From positions 1 through 40,071 of the forward strand of contig CAJQTO010000009.1 of the NCBI GenBank assembly GCA_905620465.1: DNA of 40,071 nucleotides, given 5' to 3'. Of this stretch, positions 7,701 to 16,197 are shown one piece after another. The notes under the pieces were generated by a model. It ran no database searches. It was given only the letters and a program-made list of their open reading frames with translations, and was not told the DNA's origin. Made by a program: the position numbers and the translations under genes. The DNA comes from an uncultured Candidatus Pelagibacter sp. Its GTDB lineage: Bacteria > Pseudomonadota > Alphaproteobacteria > Pelagibacterales > Pelagibacteraceae. How positions within the stretch are numbered: the first letter of the stretch is position 1; each line of letters opens with the position of its first letter.

Positions 7701-8750
7701 TTAATTATGTTTCTTGCCTATTATTTCTTTGAAATTAGTAACACCATCATTGATTAGTAATTCTTTCAGCTCTTTTTTTATTTTTCCAACAATATTTGGT
7801 CCCTGAAAAACCATTCCGGTATATAGCTGCACATAATTAGCTCCAGCTAAAAATTTGTTATATGCGCTTTTTCCTGAGTCAACTCCCCCTACTCCAATAA
7901 TTTGTGTTTTACCTTTTAATAAATTATAAAATTTAGCAATCAGTTTATTTGATTTTTCCTCGAGTGGTTTGCCCGAAAGACCACCTTTCTGATGTTTTGA
8001 TATATTTTGTAAATTTTCACGATTATCTTCTGTTGTATTGGATACAATAACTGCGCTAACTTTATATCTTAATAGTATTTCACTAATTAAATTAACTTGG
8101 TTATCTGAAATATCAGGTGAAATTTTTACAACTATTGGCGTTTTAGATTTTAATTTAATTTTTTCTTTTTCTATAGAACTCATTAATTCATCAAATTTTA
8201 CCTCATCATGGAAGTTTCTTAAATTTTCTGTGTTAGGTGATGAAATATTTATAGTTATATAATCAGCAATATCATGAAAGGTTCTAAGGCCAATCAAGTA
8301 ATCATTTAATCTATTTTTTGTGTCTTTATTGGGTCCAACATTTATTCCCAATAGTCCTTCTGGCATATTAGATTTAATTCTAGAGTTAACATTTTCAGAA
8401 CCCAAATTGTTAAATCCAAGTCTATTAATAAGTGCTTGATCTTCTACTAATCGAAATACCCTTGGTTTTGGGTTGCCATATTGTTGAAGAGGTGTAATTG
8501 TACCAACTTCAACAAACCCAAATCCAAGTTTAAATAATGGGTTATAAACTTCTGCATTTTTATCAAAACCAGCTGCCATGCCAATTGGATTATCTATTGT
8601 TTTGCCAAATAAAATTGATTCGAATATTGGGTCTCTTTTATTTTCGTCAAAAATATTTGAGATTAAATTAAATTTTAAAGATTTAATTGCTAAAGTGTGG
8701 GCTATTTCAGGATCAATCTTAAAAATTAAAGATCTGAGTTTTGAAAACAT
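7701..8750 (-). CDS. pyrD: Dihydroorotate dehydrogenase (quinone), class 2
   Basis: Fourth step of pyrimidine synthesis: oxidises dihydroorotate to orotate with FMN and passes electrons to quinone at the membrane. The 349 aa begin with the short helical N-terminal region of class 2 enzymes (residues 1-40), followed by the FMN barrel: GMAAGFDKNAE at 57-67, EVGTITPLQQYGNPKPR at 81-97, INRLGFNN at 108-115, the catalytic serine in NISSPNTENLR at 168-178, and VSNTT and GVGGVDSG phosphate-loop motifs in the C-terminal half. The ATG overlaps the lysK stop by one base (TAATG), so the two are coupled. Confidence 0.96.
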   Translation of the reverse strand: MFSKLRSLIFKIDPEIAHTLAIKSLKFNLISNIFDENKRDPIFESILFGKTIDNPIGMAAGFDKNAEVYNPLFKLGFGFVEVGTITPLQQYGNPKPRVFRLVEDQALINRLGFNNLGSENVNSRIKSNMPEGLLGINVGPNKDTKNRLNDYLIGLRTFHDIADYITINISSPNTENLRNFHDEVKFDELMSSIEKEKIKLKSKTPIVVKISPDISDNQVNLISEILLRYKVSAVIVSNTTEDNRENLQNISKHQKGGLSGKPLEEKSNKLIAKFYNLLKGKTQIIGVGGVDSGKSAYNKFLAGANYVQLYTGMVFQGPNIVGKIKKELKELLINDGVTNFKEIIGKKHN

Positions 8751-10312
8751 TATTTTATTTTATCTTCTATTAGTTGCCTTGTTTCATTAACTCCAAAAAA
8801 ACTTATGAAAAAACCCATTCTTGGACCATTCTCATCTCCAAAAACTACTTCATAAATTAGTTTAAACCAATCTCTTAAATTTTCTGCATAACCATTTTCT
8901 TTACCTGTTGAATATATCAATGTTTGGATATCTTCTGGATTCATCTCATCATTACATTTATCTAGTGTTTTAATTAAAGCTTTAAGAGCATTTTTCTCTT
9001 CATCATTTGGTTTTTTATATTTTTTTTTCAATTTAATTACATCATTGAAATATCTAATTGCATAACCAATTAAATTATCAAAAATTGGATAGTTTTTTTC
9101 TGAAATATTTTTTTTATGTTTTTTAACAAATTTCCATAAAAGCTCCTTATTATCTGCGTTACTTGTTTCCACTAAGTTTAACAACATTGAGAACGTCATT
9201 ATGATTTCTTCTTTAGGCATCTCTCCATTATGGACGTGCCAAACTGGATTCATTAGAAGCTGTAATTCATTTTGTGTTTTTCCTTTTTCTATTAAGTCTA
9301 AATATTCGTCTACAGCTTTTGGAACAATCTCATTATAAAGTTTTTTAGCTCTCTTTGGATTTTGATACATATACAAAGATAAGCTTTCTGGTGAAGCGTA
9401 CTCTAGCCATTGGTCAATAGTAATTCCATTTCCTTTAGACTTAGAAATTTTTTCACCTCTTTCATCTAAAAAAAGCTCATATGAAAAACCTGATGGATTA
9501 TTTTTTCCCATCAGTTTAATTATTTTTGTCGATAAAATTGCACTTTCAATTAAATCTTTTCCATACATTTCAAAATCAATATCAAGAGCATACCATCTCA
9601 TTGCCCAATCTACTTTCCATTGAAGTTTACAGTTTCCATCAAATATACTTGTCTCAAGTTTTTTGCCATTGTTATCAAATATTATTTTGAACTTTTCTTT
9701 TATAATTTCAATAACTGGAATTTCTAAAACTAATCCTGTTTCAGGACAAATCGGTAAAAAAGGACTATAAGTTTTTTGACGTTCTTTACCAAGTGTTGGA
9801 AGAATAATATCCATAATGCCCTGATAATTTTCAAGAATTATTTGTAGTGTTGGATTAAAGAAACCTGACTTATAAAGAGAAGTGGAACTTTTAAAACTAT
9901 ATTTAAAATTAAACTTATTTAAAAAATTTTTTAACATTTCATTATTATGTTCACCAAAACTATTAAATTTTTCAAATGGATCGGGAACTTGAGTTAATGG
10001 TTTGTGCAAATTATTAATTAAAATTTCTTGATTAGGAACATTTTCTGGAACTTTTCTTAAGCCATCCATATCATCTGAAAAAGTAATAATTTCTGTTGGT
10101 AGGTCCGTTAGATGCTTTAATGCATTAACCATCATAGAGGTTCTCGCAACCTCTCCAAAAGTTCCAATATGAGGAAGTCCACTGGGTCCATAACCAGTTT
10201 GTAAGATAATTTTACCTTTTTTTTCAATAAAGGATTTTCTCTCACGTAATAATTTTTTAGCCTCAACAAAGGGCCATGCGCTAGTTTTATTTAAATTATC
10301 TTTTTCAATCAC
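8750..10312 (-). CDS. lysK: Lysyl-tRNA synthetase, class I
   Basis: Charges tRNA-Lys with lysine. This is the class I enzyme typical of archaea, Alphaproteobacteria and spirochaetes, not the class II LysS of E. coli. The 520 aa show the HIGH motif as HIGT at 48-51 (SGLPHIGTFGEVART), SDDMDGLRKVP at 79-89, and the KMSKS loop as KISKSK at 288-293, followed by a helical anticodon-binding C-terminal half. The start is a GTG at 10310-10312; no clear ribosome-binding site precedes it. It is the first gene of lysK-pyrD-rpmB-yhhQ and is divergent from trkH across 91 AT-rich bases that must hold both promoters, though I cannot place them confidently. Confidence 0.95.
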   Translation of the reverse strand: MIEKDNLNKTSAWPFVEAKKLLRERKSFIEKKGKIILQTGYGPSGLPHIGTFGEVARTSMMVNALKHLTDLPTEIITFSDDMDGLRKVPENVPNQEILINNLHKPLTQVPDPFEKFNSFGEHNNEMLKNFLNKFNFKYSFKSSTSLYKSGFFNPTLQIILENYQGIMDIILPTLGKERQKTYSPFLPICPETGLVLEIPVIEIIKEKFKIIFDNNGKKLETSIFDGNCKLQWKVDWAMRWYALDIDFEMYGKDLIESAILSTKIIKLMGKNNPSGFSYELFLDERGEKISKSKGNGITIDQWLEYASPESLSLYMYQNPKRAKKLYNEIVPKAVDEYLDLIEKGKTQNELQLLMNPVWHVHNGEMPKEEIIMTFSMLLNLVETSNADNKELLWKFVKKHKKNISEKNYPIFDNLIGYAIRYFNDVIKLKKKYKKPNDEEKNALKALIKTLDKCNDEMNPEDIQTLIYSTGKENGYAENLRDWFKLIYEVVFGDENGPRMGFFISFFGVNETRQLIEDKIK

Positions 10313-10403
10313 GGGTTATAATAACAAAATATCTTATATTTAGTGCTTTTATTAATTCTTATAGAGTTGAATTTTATTTACCATAAAATAATGTTCTTTC
10401 AAA

Positions 10404-11849
10404 ATGTCTAATTATAAAACTGTTTTTTTTACCTTGGGCGTTTTACAAATTATTCTTGGAATATCTATGATCATTCCAATTTTAACTCAAATTATATATT
10501 CAGAAGTAGATTCTTCATTTATCGGTGCATCTATAATTTCAATAATATTTGGTGTTTTGTTTTTTTTATCAAACCTAAACCATGATAAAAAATTAAATTT
10601 ACAACAAGCTTTTTTGCTTACTTCCCTTTCGTGGTTGAGTATTGCAATATTTGGTTCTTTACCATTTATTTTCTCTACTCTTGATTTGACTATTACTGAT
10701 GCATTTTTTGAAAGTATGTCAGGAATAACAACTACAGGCTCAACTATACTTTCAAATTTGCAACAAACACCCAAAGCAATTCTTCTATGGAGAGCGATGC
10801 TTCAATGGTTGGGTGGCATTGGTATTATTGTAATGGCAATAACTCTAATGCCAATTATGAATGTGGGTGGAATGCAACTATTTAAAATTTCTAGTAATGA
10901 CTCATCAGAAAAAATACTTCCAAAGTCTAAAGAAATTGCTCTTAGATTAATTTATGTCTATCTGAGTTTAACAATACTTTGTGCATTAACTTATAAAATT
11001 TTTGGTATGAATTTTTTTGACAGCTTAACTCACTCTATGACAACAATAGCTACTGGCGGCTTTTCAAATTATGATGAATCTATAGGTTATTTTAATAGTT
11101 TATCTATTGAAATTTCTTCTATGATTTTTATTATTTTAGGTAGTTTGCCATTTATAGCTTACATAAAATTTTTAAATGGAAATAAAAAAATATTTATTTC
11201 TGATATTCAAATTAAATCATTCATTAAGATAATTATTTTTTCAATTATTATACTTTTTATTTATTTGGTTGTTCAAAATAAAGGTATTTCACAAATTAAT
11301 ATAAGAGTAATATTTTTTAATGTTATATCCATTTTAACTGGGACAGGATATGTAACAGGTGAATTTGATGGCTGGGGGAGTTTTCCATTAATTTTTTTCT
11401 TAGCATTGATGTTTATTGGTGGATGTGCTGGATCAACTACTTGTGGTATAAAAATTTTCAGAATTCAAATTTTATATCTTTTTATATCCAATCAACTAAA
11501 AAAAATTATTTATCCGCGTGGAATTTTTGTTGTTAAATATGATAAAAAAAATGTTGATGATAAATTTATGGCATCTATAATTTCTTTCATTTATCTTTAT
11601 TTAATCATATTTTTTTTACTAACTGCTTTTTTATCTTTAAGTGGTTTAGATTTTGTTACGGCAATTTCGGGAGCCGCAACATCAATTTCAAATGTAGGGC
11701 CTGGTCTGGGCTCCGAAATAGGTCCTAATGGTAATTTTTCAGCTTTACCTGATATTTCAAAATGGATTTTAAGTTTTGGAATGATTTTAGGTAGACTTGA
11801 GATATTTGCTATATTAGTATTATTCTTACCTGCATTTTGGAGAAATTAA
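10404..11849 (+). CDS. trkH: Trk-type potassium uptake protein TrkH
   Basis: Inner-membrane K+ channel-like subunit of the Trk system, 481 aa with about ten to twelve hydrophobic segments. The four pseudo-symmetric selectivity-filter loops are visible: TTTGST at 109-114, TIATGGF at 214-220, LTGTGYV at 311-317 and SNVGPGLG at 429-436. GGCAGSTTCGIK near 339-350 is also typical. The family normally works with the NAD-binding gating protein TrkA, which is not encoded in this window. The gene is first in a + strand run; the stop lies two bases before the preferred ATG of the next gene. Confidence 0.95.
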   Translation: MSNYKTVFFTLGVLQIILGISMIIPILTQIIYSEVDSSFIGASIISIIFGVLFFLSNLNHDKKLNLQQAFLLTSLSWLSIAIFGSLPFIFSTLDLTITDAFFESMSGITTTGSTILSNLQQTPKAILLWRAMLQWLGGIGIIVMAITLMPIMNVGGMQLFKISSNDSSEKILPKSKEIALRLIYVYLSLTILCALTYKIFGMNFFDSLTHSMTTIATGGFSNYDESIGYFNSLSIEISSMIFIILGSLPFIAYIKFLNGNKKIFISDIQIKSFIKIIIFSIIILFIYLVVQNKGISQINIRVIFFNVISILTGTGYVTGEFDGWGSFPLIFFLALMFIGGCAGSTTCGIKIFRIQILYLFISNQLKKIIYPRGIFVVKYDKKNVDDKFMASIISFIYLYLIIFFLLTAFLSLSGLDFVTAISGAATSISNVGPGLGSEIGPNGNFSALPDISKWILSFGMILGRLEIFAILVLFLPAFWRN

Positions 11850-11851
11850 TT

Positions 11852-13297
11852 ATGATTGAAATAAAAAAACAATCACTCTCAGAAACTTTTTCTGTCTACT
11901 TCGATAGAAGAATGCTTAGAATTTTATTACTTGGCGCGATCTCTGGTTTTCCATGGGTATTGATAGGAAGTAGTTTAAGTTTATGGCTCAAGGAAGAAGG
12001 TTTGAGCAGATCAGCAGTTGGTTGGGCAGGTTTAATATTTGCAGTATATGCTTTTAATTATTTATGGGCACCTTTAATAGATAGACTTCAAATACCACTT
12101 CTGACAAAAAAATTAGGTCATAGAAGAGGTTGGATAGTTTTAATGCAAATTGCAATTTTGATTTGTCTTGTTACTTGGAGTTTTATTAATCCAACAGAAA
12201 ATTTAGCACTACTAATTACAGTTGGTTTAATTATTGCTATAGCTTCAGCCACACAAGACATTACTGTCGATGCCTTAAGGATTGAACAAATAGGTGAGCA
12301 TGAAAGGAAATCAATGGCAGCTGGAGCGGCTATGGCTGTAGTTGGTTGGTGGAGTGGTTATAAGTTGGGTGGTGTAATAGCCTTGTTTACAGCTCAATAT
12401 TTTGAAAACATTGGTATAACCAATTATTGGCAAATGACTTTTTTAATTTTAGGAATTGTCGTTATTTTAATGAATATAGGTTTAATGTTTGTTCATGAGC
12501 CGCTTTCAACCGATAGAGAGAGAAAACAGAAAGCAACTGATGCGTTAATAGAAAATAAACTTGGTTCACAAAACATCATAACTAGACTAATTGCATGGAT
12601 AAGCGGAACTTTAGGTGGTCCAATTATAAGTTTCTTTAAAAAAAATGGGTTTTCAATTGCTATTGGAATTCTAAGTTTTGTCTTTTTATTTAAAATAGGA
12701 GAAGCATTTTTAGGTCGTATGTCCATAGTTTTTTATAAAGAAATGGGTTTCTCTAAAGTTGATATTGCAATTTACTCAAAAACTTTAGGCTGGATAACAA
12801 CGGTTATTTTTACATTACTAGGAGGATTATTTGCAATTAGATCTGGGACAATAAAGACAATGTTTATTGCTGGGGCGTTAATGGCGTCTACAAACCTTCT
12901 ATTTTCTATTTTAGCGTTATCGGAAAAGTCTGAATTACTATTTGCAATTGCCGTAATTGCCGATGATATTGCCGCAGCATTTGCAACAGTAGCATTTGTT
13001 GCATTCATTTCATTATTGGTAGACAGAACCTATACAGCCACTCAATACGCACTACTCGCTTCAATCGGTACTGCTGGAAGAACATTAATGGCTTCATCAT
13101 CAGGAGCATTAGTTGACCTATTAGAAAATGGATCAGTTATAAACTTAAGATATAAGATTGTTGACCTTGGATCAATTTATATTCCGAGTGTAGAAAATCC
13201 TTGGGCAGTTTTTTTTGTAATTACAGCCATTATGGTAATACCATCTTTAATTTGCTTATGGTTTATTAAAGATAAAATAAAGTTTAGTGAAAAATAG
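11852..13297 (+). CDS. AmpG-like major facilitator permease
   Basis: Twelve-helix MFS transporter of the AmpG branch, which imports murein breakdown products (anhydro-muropeptides) for recycling. The 481 aa include ISGFPWVLIGSSLSLWL in the first helix region, a DITVDALRIEQ loop near 130-141 that is strongly AmpG-like, and GRTLMASSSGALVDL in the C-terminal half. I start it at ATG 11852, ten bases after a GGAG at 11838-11841; an in-frame ATG at 11837 would overlap the end of trkH and lacks such a site. The 3' end overlaps the NlpC/P60 gene by 11 bases. That pairing supports murein-peptide transport, but substrate is inferred. Confidence 0.85.
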   Translation: MIEIKKQSLSETFSVYFDRRMLRILLLGAISGFPWVLIGSSLSLWLKEEGLSRSAVGWAGLIFAVYAFNYLWAPLIDRLQIPLLTKKLGHRRGWIVLMQIAILICLVTWSFINPTENLALLITVGLIIAIASATQDITVDALRIEQIGEHERKSMAAGAAMAVVGWWSGYKLGGVIALFTAQYFENIGITNYWQMTFLILGIVVILMNIGLMFVHEPLSTDRERKQKATDALIENKLGSQNIITRLIAWISGTLGGPIISFFKKNGFSIAIGILSFVFLFKIGEAFLGRMSIVFYKEMGFSKVDIAIYSKTLGWITTVIFTLLGGLFAIRSGTIKTMFIAGALMASTNLLFSILALSEKSELLFAIAVIADDIAAAFATVAFVAFISLLVDRTYTATQYALLASIGTAGRTLMASSSGALVDLLENGSVINLRYKIVDLGSIYIPSVENPWAVFFVITAIMVIPSLICLWFIKDKIKFSEK

Positions 13298-14033
13298 CTA
13301 TTTTTATAAAAAACCATATTCAAATATTTACAAAAGTTCCTCAGGAGCTTCTGAGATTACCTCACAAATTTTATATGGTGAAAAATTTAAAATTTTATCT
13401 AAAAATACAAAATGGATAAAAATAAAAGCATCATTTGATAATTATATTGGCTACATAAAAAATGAAAATTATAAAAATAGTCATAAATCTACTCATAAGG
13501 TATTTATTTTAAAAGCTAATATTTTTAATAAATCAAAGAATAAGACAAAATATTTTTTACCATTTGCATCAAAAATTTCAATAATCCAGAAAAATAAAGG
13601 ATTTGTAGAATTTGAAAAAAATAAATGGATTAAAAAAAAAGATATAAAAAAAATTGACCATATAGAAAAAGATTTTTTAAAAGTATTAAAATTATTTTTA
13701 AAAACTAAATATGTTTGGGGTGGTAAAACATATAAAGGAGTAGATTGCTCAGCAATTTTACAATTATTATACTATTATAATAATAAGTTTTATCCTAGAG
13801 ATACAAAGGATCAATTAAAATATTCAAAAATTAACAACAAAAGAAATAAATTTAAAAAAGGAAATATAATATTTTGGAAGGGGCATGTAGCAGTTTGTAT
13901 AAATTCTAAAAAATTAATTCATGCTTATGGTCCAGAAAAAAAAGTGTTGATTATGCCAATTAATTATACGATTAAAAGAATTAAAAAAACTGCAAATTTA
14001 ACGGTAAAAAGATTATCTAATATTCTAAATTAA
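13287..14033 (+). CDS. NlpC/P60 family peptidase with SH3-like domains
   Basis: Probable gamma-D-glutamyl-diamino acid endopeptidase acting on murein peptides. The 248 aa comprise two small SH3-like domains (about 5-60 and 70-122) and a C-terminal papain-like NlpC/P60 domain with YVWGGKTYKGVDCSA: nucleophile Cys154, His200 in KGHVAV, and a polar third residue likely His212 in LIHAYG. There is no signal peptide, so it should act in the cytoplasm, as expected for a recycling enzyme working on peptides brought in by the overlapping AmpG-like permease. Start is GTG 13287, inside the end of that gene. The last four bases overlap the convergent tyrC stop. Very lysine-rich composition follows the AT bias. 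Confidence 0.87.
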   Translation: MKNSYFYKKPYSNIYKSSSGASEITSQILYGEKFKILSKNTKWIKIKASFDNYIGYIKNENYKNSHKSTHKVFILKANIFNKSKNKTKYFLPFASKISIIQKNKGFVEFEKNKWIKKKDIKKIDHIEKDFLKVLKLFLKTKYVWGGKTYKGVDCSAILQLLYYYNNKFYPRDTKDQLKYSKINNKRNKFKKGNIIFWKGHVAVCINSKKLIHAYGPEKKVLIMPINYTIKRIKKTANLTVKRLSNILN

Positions 14034-14926
14034 TTTCTTCCAAAATCAGGTTTGTTAATATCTTGCTTTAACTTAATTATTTTTTTTCTTACTTTTTTAG
14101 TCTCTACTAATTTCTTTATAAGTGATTTATTATTTTTAGAATCAATATCTTTTTTAAATGATTTTAAATTTTTAATAAACAAGTCAATTGCTTTTGATAT
14201 GTTCGATTGATTGTTAAAAAAAATGTCTCTCCACATAATTTCGTTTGATGCGGCAATTCTTGAAAAATCTCTTAGACCACCTGCGCTGAATTTAACAAGA
14301 TCATATTTTTTTTGCTTTTCAAAGTCCGTAGCTGTTTTGACTAAATTATAGGCTATTAAGTGTGGTAAATGGCTTGTCATAGAAAAAACTTCATCATGTT
14401 TGTTTGAGTTCATAGTCACAACTTTAGAGCCAATTTTTTTCCAAAATTTATGTAAAAAAATTAAATGTTTATTATTTGAATTTTGTTCTTTAATTAAAAT
14501 ACACCATTTATTTAAAAATAAATTACTATCACCAAATTCTGGACCACTAACTTCTGATCCTGAGATAGGGTGGCTTGAAGTCCAAGAGATTCCCTTTTTT
14601 AATTTTTTCTTAATTAGTGCTAAAGAACTTTCTTTTGATGAGCCAACATCAGTAATAATTGTTTGTGGTGATAAATATTTATTAATTTTTAATATTATTT
14701 TTTCGTATTCACTCATTGGTGTGCAAAAAATAATTAAATCTGATTTTGGTATTACATTCTTAAAATCAGTTATAATTTCACATGATAATTTTAATTTTTT
14801 TATTTTTGAAATATTTGATTTTGATTTTTCATAAACAAATATTTTTTTAGACAATTTTTTTTTAACAATTGCTCTTAATAATGAGGATCCAATTAAACCA
14901 CAGCCTATAATTAAAATATTTTTCAT
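14030..14926 (-). CDS. tyrC: Prephenate/arogenate dehydrogenase (cyclohexadienyl dehydrogenase)
   Basis: Oxidative decarboxylase of tyrosine synthesis acting on prephenate and/or arogenate with NAD(P). The 298 aa show an N-terminal Rossmann motif GCGLIGSS at 8-15, CTPMSEY near 69-75, DVGSSKES near 92-99, the conserved SSHPISGSE near 116-124, and the substrate-domain helix HDEVFSMTSHLPHLIAY. The gene follows hisC with a one-base overlap (ATG at 14924-14926 against the hisC stop). The hisC-tyrC pair divergent from metX-metW is a known alphaproteobacterial arrangement. Substrate preference between prephenate and arogenate cannot be read from sequence. Confidence 0.93.
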   Translation of the reverse strand: MKNILIIGCGLIGSSLLRAIVKKKLSKKIFVYEKSKSNISKIKKLKLSCEIITDFKNVIPKSDLIIFCTPMSEYEKIILKINKYLSPQTIITDVGSSKESSLALIKKKLKKGISWTSSHPISGSEVSGPEFGDSNLFLNKWCILIKEQNSNNKHLIFLHKFWKKIGSKVVTMNSNKHDEVFSMTSHLPHLIAYNLVKTATDFEKQKKYDLVKFSAGGLRDFSRIAASNEIMWRDIFFNNQSNISKAIDLFIKNLKSFKKDIDSKNNKSLIKKLVETKKVRKKIIKLKQDINKPDFGRN

Positions 14927-16011
14927 TAATTTTTAAATATACTTTTCATTTCATTTATAAATTTTATATTTTCTCTAGCTGAACCAATTGTAAGCCTTAA
15001 TTTATTTTTAATATTATACCCTTCTTCTGTAGATCTTAAAATAATTCCTTTTAATTCTAGTTTTTTAAATACATATTTTGCTGAAAATTTACTTTTATCA
15101 AAATTAAGTAAAAAAAAATTAGCCGAAACATCATTTGTTAATATATTTAATTTATTTAAAAAAAATTTTATCTTATTTGCCCAAATAATATTGTGCTGAA
15201 TTGAACGTTTGACAAAATTGCTATCTTTTAGTGCCTCTCTTGCTGCGGTTTGAGCTGTTTGGTTAACATTAAATGGTGGTTTAATTTTATTCATAGCATC
15301 AATAATTTTTTTTGCTCCATAGCCCCAGCCTATCCTTAGTGCCGCTAGTCCATAAATTTTTGAAAATGTTCTTAGAATCATCACATTATTTTTATCTTTA
15401 AATATCTCTAAACCAGATTTGTAATCTTTAATTTTCATATATTCGAAGTACGCATCGTCCACCACTAACAGGATTTTTTGGTTAAGTTTTTTTCTTAAGT
15501 TGATTAATTCTATTTTATTTAAATATGTACCTGTTGGATTATTTGGATTGGCTAAAAAAACAATTTTAGTTTTTTTAGAAACTTTTCTAATAATTTCTTC
15601 CACAGATACTTTAAAATTTTTTTCTTTAGCTAATATAACATTTGCTCCGACAATTTTTGCATAAATTCTATACATTAAAAAACTATACTGCGGAACGATC
15701 ACTTCATCTAAAGGATTCAAATATAATTGACAAACCATCTGAATTATTTCATCAGACCCTGATCCACATATAATTTTATTAAAATCACAATTGTATACTT
15801 TGGATATTTCTTTTCTTAAAACTTTAGACTTTCCATCTGGATATTTTGATGAATTTATATTTTTACTGGATATTGCTTTTTTTGCACTTGGGCTAATCCC
15901 AAGCGCAGACTCGTTTGCTGATAATTTTATTATATTTTTAAGTTTACCAATCTTAGATCTTCCTGGTTTATAAGCTTCAATTCTAATATTTTTAAATTTT
16001 GGTATAATCAT
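14926..16011 (-). CDS. hisC: Histidinol-phosphate / aromatic aminotransferase
   Basis: Class I/II PLP aminotransferase of the HisC family, 361 aa. PLP lysine is Lys218 in TFSKIYGLAALRIGWGYG; ANPNNPTGTY at 154-163 and DDAYFEY at 185-191 are cofactor-binding motifs, and the C-terminal RLTIGS includes the substrate-carboxylate arginine. Because it is coupled to tyrC rather than to other his genes, it may transaminate prephenate or aromatic keto acids as well as imidazole-acetol phosphate. Transcription should start in the 186-base divergent region shared with metX. Confidence 0.92.
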   Translation of the reverse strand: MIIPKFKNIRIEAYKPGRSKIGKLKNIIKLSANESALGISPSAKKAISSKNINSSKYPDGKSKVLRKEISKVYNCDFNKIICGSGSDEIIQMVCQLYLNPLDEVIVPQYSFLMYRIYAKIVGANVILAKEKNFKVSVEEIIRKVSKKTKIVFLANPNNPTGTYLNKIELINLRKKLNQKILLVVDDAYFEYMKIKDYKSGLEIFKDKNNVMILRTFSKIYGLAALRIGWGYGAKKIIDAMNKIKPPFNVNQTAQTAAREALKDSNFVKRSIQHNIIWANKIKFFLNKLNILTNDVSANFFLLNFDKSKFSAKYVFKKLELKGIILRSTEEGYNIKNKLRLTIGSARENIKFINEMKSIFKN

Positions 16012-16078
16012 TTTATTGTTTTTTACTTTATAAATAAATTATTAAACTTTTATAGCGAATAAGTGAATTAATTAAAAA

Positions 16079-16107
16079 TTGACATAAGAATTGACATCTA
16101 GTACAAA
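16079..16107 (+). promoter_or_regulatory. Probable promoter of metX
   Basis: TTGACA at 16079-16084 and TACAAA at 16102-16107 are 17 bases apart. The predicted start of transcription, around 16114, coincides with the first bases of the SAM-II aptamer stem, which is what a compact riboswitch leader would need. A second TTGACA at 16091-16096 has no well-spaced partner. Sequence is seen; function is inferred. Confidence 0.6.
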
Positions 16108-16110
16108 AAA

Positions 16111-16163
16111 TATGCGCTGATTTACTGAATTGCGAGCGCTCTAAAAAAACCGCTAAAAATGTT
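16111..16163 (+). ncRNA. SAM-II riboswitch upstream of metX
   Basis: The leader contains GCGCTGATTTA (16114-16124), AATTGCGAGCGC (16128-16139) and CCGCTAAAAATG (16150-16161), the conserved blocks of the SAM-II aptamer in the right order and spacing. The P1 stem is GCGCT with AGCGC; the conserved TTGC and GCTA segments form the S-adenosylmethionine-binding pseudoknot in known structures. SAM-II elements occur mainly in Alphaproteobacteria before metA/metX-type genes and switch off translation when SAM is plentiful. Here it lies about 35 bases before the metX ATG. The outermost pseudoknot pairs are less clear than in the crystallised examples. Confidence 0.9.
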
Positions 16164-16197
16164 TTTTTATCTCTCAATTCACTAAAAAGCATTATTT

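Noticed and set aside
14400..14834. 144-codon open frame on the + strand
   Set aside because: Antisense to tyrC; the translation is Phe/Ile-rich noise.
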